Positions 1 to 5,148 of a DNA stretch of 5,758 nt are shown one piece after another (position 1 is the stretch's first letter; each line of letters begins with the position of its first letter). A program made the position numbers and the translations under genes. The notes under the pieces are model-generated. The model saw only the letters and a program-made list of their open reading frames with translations, had not been told where the DNA came from and ran no database searches. Origin of the DNA: CAWUJT01 sp963922715 (GTDB lineage: Bacteria; Pseudomonadota; Alphaproteobacteria; Rhodobacterales; Rhodobacteraceae); the NCBI GenBank assembly GCA_963922715.1, contig CAWUJT010000114.1, positions 1-5,758 of the forward strand, in the 5' to 3' direction.

Positions 1-144
1 CTATTTCTGTCATGCATCAAGAGTGGGGGAAAGTTCTCTTTCCCCCATTTCTCTCCACGCTCACTGCCCTTGCTTGCGGTGCACCATCTGTTGACCGCGC
101 AAGCATGGTAGATATGTCTGTATCCAACTTCGATATTTGGTATT

Positions 145-552
145 TTATCGCCGTTCAAAGAAGCCAGGATGCGGCGGATTGGGTCCAACAGTGATGATCC
201 GTTTGCCATCGGTTTTGGGCGGGAAGCGTCTGTTGATATGATCCAGGGCTTTTGAAAGACGCTCTTGGCGATTTTGCCGCCCTGGCTCAAGAGGCAAAAA
301 GAGCTCCCCAGATCGATCTTTAAGCAGCACCACAGCGCCAAGATGAACGCTGATTGACATCAAGATATCTGAGGATACACGGACGTCGCGCGAACGCTGG
401 ACGCAGTGCTTGCCGCTTGAATATTGCACAGAGACATAGTCACATGGAAAACACCACGTAATTCTAAGGCTGGTATTATGAGTGAGCCTATACAGATAAA
501 GGCCTAAAATATCCTCTTTTGCCAGAAAATGGGACATTTTGTAGCGTATCAC
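145..552 (-). pseudogene. Possible C-terminal fragment of a Y-family (UmuC-like) DNA polymerase
   Basis: This is an open frame of 135 codons on the minus strand. The first half (to about residue 64) matches nothing I recognise and is rich in scattered Cys, His and Arg, unlike a typical folded protein. From the internal Met at residue 65 (base 360) the sequence reads like the C-terminal tail of UmuC-type polymerases: a hydrophobic strand with LGAVVLL, then LFLPLEPG, then RLSKALDHINRRF, which resembles the 'L..A.D.iN.r.' helix of the DUF4113-type tail. The frame stops right after HPGFFERR. A +1 shift there continues as DKIPNIEVG, which could be the original continuation, suggesting a frameshift. 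The polymerase catalytic domains are absent. Family assignment is a weak by-eye resemblance; it could equally be a non-coding open frame. Confidence 0.3.
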
Positions 553-630
553 CTGTACTGTTTAATTTGAGGAGCCATCTTGAGCTTTTGTCCACAATAC
601 AGTCTTAATTTAAAAAATATTACCTTTAGG

Positions 631-659
631 TTGAAAGGATCAACATAGATTGTTACAGT
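631..659 (+). promoter_or_regulatory. Candidate sigma-70-type promoter for dmeF
   Basis: TTGAAA at 631-636 (5 of 6 to the TTGACA consensus) is followed after 17 bases by TACAGT at 654-659 (4 of 6 to TATAAT), about 60 bases upstream of the likely dmeF start. The surrounding 553-722 stretch is very AT-rich and holds no gene that I can see. Nearby are two short inverted repeats, AACA-N5-TGTT (642-654) and TAGC-N7-GCTA (676-690), that could be regulator sites. Neither contains the G/C tract typical of RcnR/DmeR-type operators. In AT-rich DNA such matches arise easily by chance. Confidence 0.3.
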
Positions 660-722
660 ATCTAAAATTCATAAATAGCATACCACGCTAAATACATGAT
701 TATAAATTAGGGCGTGCCCAAA

Positions 723-1682
723 ATGAGTCCAAAGGTTGACCTAAAGAAAGTGGATGTAAATGATCGAGATATATCCACATTTACGCACGATCATATTTTT
801 CTAGGTACAAACCATAACAGAAATGAACTTAGGGTTTGGTTTGTTATTGCGTTAACAACAATAACAATGATCGTCGAAATTGCCGCCGGGCATATGTATG
901 GATCGATGGCGCTTATTGCAGATGGGTGGCATATGTCTACCCATGCTGGGGCGATGCTTATCACTGTACTCGTTTATAGATATGCGCGACATCATGCAAA
1001 AAATCCCCGTTTCAGTTTTGGGACAGGAAAATTAGGTGATCTTGGCGGTTTCGCAAGTGCAATCATTTTGGCTCTAATTGCATTGCTCATCGGCTGGGAA
1101 AGCTTTATGCGCCTGGTAGAACCAGTTCCGATTCATTTTGAACAAGCAATCCTGGTCGCATGCATTGGTCTTGTAGTGAATCTGCTGAGTGCATGGCTCT
1201 TATGGGACGATCATTCTGACCACCATCACGGGCATAATCATTCCCATAGTCATGGCCAAGACAATAATCTCCGAGCAGCCTTTTTTCATGTGCTGGCTGA
1301 TGCCTTGACCTCTGTCTTGGCAATTGTAGCGCTCCTGCTGGGGCGCAGCTATGGGTGGTTTTGGGCTGATCCGTTTATGGGCATCATTGGCACACTGGTC
1401 ATTTCCCGTTGGTCATGGGGACTTATTCGTGATACTGCTAGCGTTCTTCTAGATACAGTGCCAACGGAAACTCTCTTACAAGAGAGAGTAAAAGAAGCTA
1501 TTGAGATCAATGGAGATCAGATTACTGATCTTCATATCTGGCGTATTGGCACCGGTCATTGTGCAGTAATCGTTTCTTTAGTATCCTCGGATCCAAAACC
1601 TCCGGATCATTATAAAGAACGCATGTGCAAAATTGATGAGCTTTCGCACATGACGGTAGAAGTGCAGCCTTTCAATGTATAA
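723..1682 (+). CDS. dmeF: CDF-family Co(II)/Ni(II) efflux transporter DmeF
   Basis: This inner-membrane cation diffusion facilitator is expected to export Co(II) and Ni(II) by proton antiport. With the ATG at 723 it is 319 residues, normal for DmeF. The N-terminus carries the DmeF phrase HDHIFLG (22-28). Six membrane segments are visible at about 38-58, 61-84, 108-127, 140-162, 186-207 and 213-236. Metal-site residues lie in TM2 (ADGWHMSTH: D67, H70, H74) and TM5 (H189, D193 in HVLADALTS). A His-rich loop (164-177) joins TM4 and TM5, and the cytoplasmic domain (about 240-319) contains LHIWRIGTGH. A GTG start at 714 is also in frame, but the only Shine-Dalgarno match, AGGG at 709-712, is one base from it and ten bases from the ATG, so 723 is preferred. 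The usual dmeR regulator gene is not next to it. The C-terminus ends VEVQPFNV, where I recall a His in relatives. The gene is AT-rich compared with the ABC genes. Confidence 0.92.
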   Translation: MSPKVDLKKVDVNDRDISTFTHDHIFLGTNHNRNELRVWFVIALTTITMIVEIAAGHMYGSMALIADGWHMSTHAGAMLITVLVYRYARHHAKNPRFSFGTGKLGDLGGFASAIILALIALLIGWESFMRLVEPVPIHFEQAILVACIGLVVNLLSAWLLWDDHSDHHHGHNHSHSHGQDNNLRAAFFHVLADALTSVLAIVALLLGRSYGWFWADPFMGIIGTLVISRWSWGLIRDTASVLLDTVPTETLLQERVKEAIEINGDQITDLHIWRIGTGHCAVIVSLVSSDPKPPDHYKERMCKIDELSHMTVEVQPFNV

Positions 1683-1725
1683 CGTATTGGACTTTTCACG
1701 TTTTTGTTCCGGTCCCCGTTTTCAT

Positions 1726-2121
1726 TTAAGCGGTCCTTTTCTCATAGGCCAAGGGGCTTTTCCAGCCGAGGGCTGAATGTTGTCGGCGCGGATTGTAGAC
1801 GCCATTGATATATTCGAAGATGGCTATCTCAGCGTCGCGGCGTGCTCGCCAGGATCGCAGCAACAACAGTTCTGCCTTGATCGTCTTGAAGGGAGTGAGG
1901 AGGGAAAAAACCAACGATCCAGTGGACTGTTGGTCTCGACATAAAACGGCCGTATTATAGTAGCAGTTTTCGGTTCCGCTCATCGACACTTTGAAGCTGT
2001 GATGGCGCAGGATTGGCTGCCTCAGTCGGTGTAGTGGGTGCAGCCCTTAGGCGGTGTGCGCAGGTTGATGGCCATGTTCAGCGCCCGGATCGCCCGGTCG
2101 CGCTTCATCCGATTGGACGCC
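1726..2121 (-). pseudogene. IS3-family transposase OrfB remnant (C-terminal part of the DDE domain)
   Basis: The minus strand encodes the end of an IS3-family OrfB (rve/integrase fold), broken in several places. It begins near 2121 with SNRMKRDRAIRALNMAI and HYTEAAN, then jumps frame: ACCGAGGCAGCCAA near 2020-2035 looks like ACCGACCGAGGCAGCCAA (the DRGSQ codons) with one 4-base repeat unit lost. After a further deletion the frame resumes as HSFKVSMSG and NCYYNTAV, where intact copies have NCYDN. About 54 bases (roughly 1891-1944) then replace the codons that should hold the catalytic Glu (usually VETFF or VESFF). The rest is clean: FKTIKAEL, RRDAEIAIFEYING, YNPRRQHSALGWKSP, with TAA at 1726-1728. 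The longest uninterrupted frame is 1726-1989. It cannot encode an active transposase. The N-terminal half of OrfB and all of OrfA are absent. Confidence 0.85.
1911..1933. repeat. Imperfect palindrome inside the IS remnant
   Basis: The 23-base stretch starting CCAACGATCCAGTGG and ending ACTGTTGG folds on itself: CCAAC pairs with GTTGG and TCCA with TGGA, with two mismatched positions between the arms. It lies in the roughly 54-base block that interrupts the IS3 transposase between NTAV and FKTIKAEL, so it is foreign to the transposase reading. It may be a small REP-like palindromic unit or a recombination scar. Confidence 0.4.
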
Positions 2122-2122
2122 T

Positions 2123-2593
2123 CTAAAAACCGTGCATTGTGTTGTGTTTTATGATTCCCTGTTGTTGGGAAGATTTTATAATGGATGAGCTTGGTTCGCG
2201 CACTTCCGCGATAGTGGTTTGGGCTAAACGCTCAACAAGACTGCGCTCGACATCTTCCAATACAGATACCACGGCTCGGTGTAGAATATATTCAACAGAG
2301 CAGGTTGGTGTTTCTTCATCTTGGCTGGATACAACTAGACGCTCGTCGAGTGCCATATAAACGTCCGCCAATGTGATCTCCTCAGGAGCATGCGCCAACC
2401 GCCACCCACCAGCATGACCTTTTTCCGAAACAAGAAGGCCAGCCTCCCGCAGCTTCCCCAGCACGCGCCGCACCACAACCGAGTTGGTCCCTGCATGTTC
2501 TGCAATGTCTGCAGAGGTGCGCATCTGCTGAGGATCACCCGCCATATGGCCAAGGGTGTGAAGAGCAAGAGACAAACGTGAATTCCGCTTCAT
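2123..2593 (-). CDS. Rrf2-family transcriptional regulator (YwnA-like, no Fe-S cysteine triad)
   Basis: This is a small winged-helix DNA-binding protein of the Rrf2 family, 156 residues from the ATG at 2593. The N-terminus MKRNSRLSLALHTLGHMA is typical of the family. A helix-turn-helix follows (about 25-54, with GTNSVVVRRVLGKLREAGLL), then the wing SEKGHAGGWRLA (56-67) and the dimer helix (ITLADVYMALDE, 73-84). The only cysteine is C98, so the three-Cys cluster site of IscR or NsrR is missing; it may sense through one thiol or a different ligand. An upstream TTG at 2620 is in frame, but GGAGA at about 2604-2608 supports the 2593 ATG. The last 25 or so residues (from REPSSSIIK) are poorly conserved and AT-rich, and the stop abuts the IS remnant, so the tail may be altered. 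The gene is divergent from the GTPase remnant and ABC genes and is the likely regulator of that unit or of itself. Confidence 0.85.
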   Translation of the reverse strand: MKRNSRLSLALHTLGHMAGDPQQMRTSADIAEHAGTNSVVVRRVLGKLREAGLLVSEKGHAGGWRLAHAPEEITLADVYMALDERLVVSSQDEETPTCSVEYILHRAVVSVLEDVERSLVERLAQTTIAEVREPSSSIIKSSQQQGIIKHNTMHGF

Positions 2594-2631
2594 CAGTAAG
2601 CTTTCTCCGACATGGCGCAAATATGTAACCT

Positions 2632-2675
2632 TTTGTGTTGCATTGGTCTAGTATTTGTGTTGCATTAATCTAGTA
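2632..2675. repeat. Two adjacent 22-bp direct repeats, candidate Rrf2 operator
   Basis: Positions 2632-2653 and 2654-2675 are tandem copies with no spacer: TTTGTGTTGCATT, then GG in the first copy or AA in the second, then TCTAGTA. Twenty of 22 bases match, and the two differences are adjacent. The pair sits 39 bases upstream of the Rrf2 start and 35 bases upstream of the divergent GTPase remnant start, where an autoregulator and divergent-promoter operator would be. A repeat unit of about two helical turns would place two bound dimers on the same DNA face. Binding by the neighbouring Rrf2 protein is inference. Confidence 0.7.
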
Positions 2676-2689
2676 ACTGAGTAAGTTAC
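2673..2689. promoter_or_regulatory. GTAACT-N5-AGTTAC inverted repeat, candidate operator
   Basis: GTAACT (2673-2678), five bases, then AGTTAC (2684-2689) form a perfect 6-bp-arm inverted repeat overlapping the end of the second direct repeat. A further half-site, GTAAC at 2625-2629 (within ATGTAAC at 2623-2629), forms a wide inverted pair with GTTACAT at 2685-2691, so the tandem repeats are framed by matching half-sites. This may be a second regulator's site, for example a metal-responsive one, or part of the Rrf2 site. It does not match a motif I can name with confidence. Confidence 0.45.
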
Positions 2690-2709
2690 ATGATTGATAG
2701 AGATCATAG

Positions 2710-2934
2710 ATGTCAGATGTCCGCCTCCCCGTCACTGTACTTACAGGTTTCCTCGGAGCTTGAGATATGACACTCTTTAATTGGGTTCTCAATAACCGCG
2801 AGGGGCGTCGGCTCGTGATCATCGTCAATGACATGTGCGAAGTGGATATGAATGCTGATCTGTCACAAGCAGAAACCCGCACTCTCGCATGTGACCGCTT
2901 TTCAATCCCCAACAACCTGAACACAAATATCTGA
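2710..2934 (+). pseudogene. COG0523/CobW-type G3E GTPase remnant with destroyed P-loop
   Basis: The frame from ATG 2710 reads MSDVRLPVTVLTGFLGA and then a TGA at 2761-2763. In the same frame, without any length change, it continues as TLFNWVLNNREGRR, then VIIVNDM, CEVDMNADL. This matches the start of COG0523 GTPases (roughly LPVTVLTGFLGAGKTTLLN, then NNREGRRVAVIVNDMSEVNIDADL), a family linked to Zn, Co or Ni delivery. The three codons that should spell the Walker A Gly-Lys-Thr are TGA-GAT-ATG. After ADL the resemblance fades (SQAETRTLACDRF) and the frame ends at 2932-2934, long before the CxCC metal site and the remaining 300 or so residues of a normal family member. The gene is therefore dead as a GTPase. 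The in-frame stop overlaps the Shine-Dalgarno of the next gene, so it once probably headed the ABC operon. Confidence 0.8.
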
Positions 2935-2944
2935 AGGGACCTCT

Positions 2945-4468
2945 ATGTCATTTCTTACCCGTATAACCATTTCTGCTTTGATAACGCTTAGCACCGCCAT
3001 GCCAGCGGCAGCGCAGGACGATACGCTTATCATTTCCGTTACGTTCGGCCCCACGGCCGAGGTTCCTGACCCGCGTGCAGGCTACAATGGTTGGATGTCA
3101 AACCAGACAGGTGTCACAGAAACGCTCATGGGCATCGACTACGACCTGAACCTCTACCCGCGCTTGGCAGAGAGCATTGAGCAAACCGCGCCGACGACTT
3201 GGCGCGCGACGTTGCGCGACGGTTTGGCATTCCACGATGGCTCTCCCGTGACGGCACAGGCTGTCATTGACGCAATTGCTCCGATCTCGGACGAGTTGGA
3301 CCCTGCGTTTAACAAACGCATCGCCGGTGTGCTTGATCTGGCGGGCATGTCTGCAGATGGTGAGCGTGTTGTGGTTTTTGAGACCAACAGCCCGAATGCA
3401 GCATTTCAATGGAGCCTATCTGATCCAGGTGTTGCTATCCTTGGCGCGCCGTCAGAAGCTTTCCCGATCAACGCTACCGGGCCGTATATCTTCCGGGAGG
3501 CCGTTCCCGAACAGTTTTATCGTGTTGAAGCAAACGTCAACTATCGCATGGGCGAACCCGGATTTGACGAAGTGCGCGTTGTAGCCTCACCAGATCCTGC
3601 CACGGCTTCTCTGGCCTTTGAGGCAGGTGATGTCGATATGGTGATTAACTACCCTGAGACGGATTTTGTACGCATCCAGGAAACAGGTGCACAGGGTTTC
3701 ACGGCGCCAACGGCGCGGCTTTATTTCTATTCGATGAACACGACATCAGGTCCCTTAGCAAATCCGCTGATCCGTCAGGCCGTATCCTTGGCGATTGACC
3801 GGGATGGCATTGTCGAGGCCGTCCTTTCCAGCGTAGGAGGTGTGCCGGCTGGAACCATCTATCCGGCGGGCAAAAGCTGGGCTGCAGACATTGCGCCGAC
3901 TTACAATCCTGCGCGCGCAGAGGAGCTGCTGGCCGAAGCCGGGGCAGTCAAGCAGGGGGGGACGTGGATGCTTGATGGCAAACCACTCGAAATCGAAATC
4001 CTGACCTATGCCTCTCGTGCAGCGCTTCCGCCAACAGCAGAGATCACACAAGCTTTCTTGCAACAGATCGGCATCGCGGCCTCCGTACGCGTGGGCGAAT
4101 ATGGTGCGAGCAACGATGCCCTCAAAATCGGTGACGGCGACATGTTCCTGCAAGCCTGGGTGATGTTACCACAGGGTGACCCCGGCTCAATCCTTGGGTT
4201 TCTGTTGGCCAGTGACGGCGGGTCAAATGCAGGGAATTACGCCAACCCAGCCCTAGATGCCCTTCTAGTCGAGGGTCAGACCACATTTGAGCGCGCCAAG
4301 CGTGAGCAAATCTACGATAAAGTTCAGCAGATCATCGCTACGGATGTGCCACTGATCCCGGTTTTTCACGTCAGCCAAGCCGTTGTCGCGCGTGCCGGTC
4401 TGACCGGCTATCAGGTGCATCCGAGCGAGAATTACTGGATCACGCACCAGACGCGCTTCGCTGAATGA
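2945..4468 (+). CDS. ABC transporter periplasmic solute-binding protein, SBP_bac_5 (peptide/nickel) family
   Basis: This is a secreted binding protein of 507 residues, the usual size for the oligopeptide/NikA-like group, expected to capture the ligand in the periplasm and hand it to the importer. A Sec signal peptide covers residues 1-23 (R6, hydrophobic 7-18, cleavage after AAA at 21-23). Family hallmarks follow: LYPRLAESIE (70-79), WRATLRDGLAFHDGSPVTA (86-104), NATGPY (176-181), PDPATASLAFEAGDVDM (216-232), NPLIRQAVSLAIDRDGIV (273-290) and the C-terminal lobe phrase DVPLIPVFH. AAGGGA at 2934-2939 lies five bases before the ATG and supports this start. The stop overlaps the ATPase start as ATGA, indicating one operon with translational coupling. 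Substrate is not readable: peptides, opines, nickel or metal chelates all occur in this family. The GTPase remnant just upstream tilts the guess towards metal chelates. Confidence 0.9.
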   Translation: MSFLTRITISALITLSTAMPAAAQDDTLIISVTFGPTAEVPDPRAGYNGWMSNQTGVTETLMGIDYDLNLYPRLAESIEQTAPTTWRATLRDGLAFHDGSPVTAQAVIDAIAPISDELDPAFNKRIAGVLDLAGMSADGERVVVFETNSPNAAFQWSLSDPGVAILGAPSEAFPINATGPYIFREAVPEQFYRVEANVNYRMGEPGFDEVRVVASPDPATASLAFEAGDVDMVINYPETDFVRIQETGAQGFTAPTARLYFYSMNTTSGPLANPLIRQAVSLAIDRDGIVEAVLSSVGGVPAGTIYPAGKSWAADIAPTYNPARAEELLAEAGAVKQGGTWMLDGKPLEIEILTYASRAALPPTAEITQAFLQQIGIAASVRVGEYGASNDALKIGDGDMFLQAWVMLPQGDPGSILGFLLASDGGSNAGNYANPALDALLVEGQTTFERAKREQIYDKVQQIIATDVPLIPVFHVSQAVVARAGLTGYQVHPSENYWITHQTRFAE

Positions 4469-5148
4469 CGATCCAAGCACATGGCCTGAGCGCCGAACGC
4501 TCAGGCCGAACCATCCTCTATCTCACGAATGTGGACTTGAAACCCGGCGAACGCGTCGGGCTTGTCGGTGCTTCAGGGTCCGGCAAGTCCACCCTTGGGC
4601 ACACGCTTGTCGACGCCTTGCGCGGGCAAGGGTCAAACGTAGCTCATGTCCCTCAGAGCCCGGATGAAGCGCTCGACCCGTTGTGTAGGATGACATTTCA
4701 TTGGCGTGAAGCAGAGCAGGCTTTGGGCCTCGCCCCGGACGATGCGCGCCGCGAGATGCTATTCAAAGCCCTTCAGATCGAGCATGGCGACTTGCGTAAA
4801 CGTCCCTGGGGCTGGAGCCGGGGGATGCAGCAACGGTTCGTCATTGCCATGGCATTGATCGGGACGCCTGACCTTTTGGTCATGGATGAGCCCACGTCTG
4901 CGCTTGACCCGGTGGTTGCAGCGAGGACGATGGACCTTCTCGAAGACTATCTGAAAGACCGGCAAACAGCGCTCCTGCTGATCACGCATGATCTGGGGCT
5001 CGCCGCGCGCCGGGTCTCGCGTTTGATGGTTATGGATGCGGGGCAAATTGTGGAGGATGCGCCAACTCCGAAGTTCCTCTCTGCACCCGAAACACGGGCG
5101 GCAAAGGCCCTTTGCGCGCATCGGAATTGGCTGGAATTGCGATGCTGA
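4465..5148 (+). CDS. ABC transporter ATP-binding protein, first of two (DppD/NikD type, compact)
   Basis: This cytoplasmic ATPase of 227 residues drives the importer. It contains Walker A GASGSGKST (35-43), Q-loop Q64, Walker B LLVMDE (137-142), D-loop SALD (145-148) and switch H175 in LLLITHDLG. The signature motif is unusual: WSRGMQQR (117-124) where most members have LSGGMQQR, so Ser and the last Gly are kept while Leu and the middle Gly have changed. It is much shorter than the usual 320-residue DppD/OppD proteins: the N-terminal region between Walker A and Q-loop is trimmed, and the C-terminal oligopeptide-transporter extension (with its Fe-S-type cysteines in some members) is absent. 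NikD-like proteins are similarly compact. Its ATG overlaps the TGA of the binding-protein gene (4465-4468), and its own TGA overlaps the next ATPase by 7 bases. Confidence 0.9.
   Translation: MTIQAHGLSAERSGRTILYLTNVDLKPGERVGLVGASGSGKSTLGHTLVDALRGQGSNVAHVPQSPDEALDPLCRMTFHWREAEQALGLAPDDARREMLFKALQIEHGDLRKRPWGWSRGMQQRFVIAMALIGTPDLLVMDEPTSALDPVVAARTMDLLEDYLKDRQTALLLITHDLGLAARRVSRLMVMDAGQIVEDAPTPKFLSAPETRAAKALCAHRNWLELRC

Larger units (their letters stand above)
1700..2122 (-). mobile_element. Degraded IS3-family insertion sequence fragment
   Basis: The OrfB remnant fills the gap between the stop codon of dmeF (1682) and that of the convergent Rrf2 gene (2123). Past the transposase stop, the stretch at about 1700-1725 (TGTTCCGGTCCCCG) would be where the right terminal repeat of the element lies. 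I cannot find a matching left repeat or a target-site duplication, because the 5' part of the element is missing. The boundaries are therefore approximate. The position suggests the element took part in joining the AT-rich dmeF segment to the GC-richer Rrf2/ABC segment; this is inference. Confidence 0.6.

Noticed and set aside
12..194. Plus-strand 60-codon open frame at the left end
   Set aside because: No Shine-Dalgarno, no recognisable domain, and it overlaps the minus-strand frame that has at least weak family resemblance.
714..722. GTG at 714 as the dmeF start
   Set aside because: The only Shine-Dalgarno match ends one base before it, too close for initiation; the ATG at 723 has a workable ten-base spacing.
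2155..2171. TTCCC-N7-GGGAA hairpin near the end of the Rrf2 gene as a terminator
   Set aside because: The stem is only 5 bp with a 7-base loop, it lies within the Rrf2 reading frame, and the downstream T run is interrupted on both strands.
2594..2620. TTG at 2620 as the Rrf2 start, adding nine residues
   Set aside because: The Shine-Dalgarno GGAGA lies inside that extension and points to the ATG at 2593, where family homology (MKRNSRLS) begins.
3755..4153. Long minus-strand open frames inside the binding-protein gene (also 3098-3409)
   Set aside because: They are antisense shadows of a GC-rich coding region, rich in Cys/Arg/His, with no domain and no ribosome binding site.
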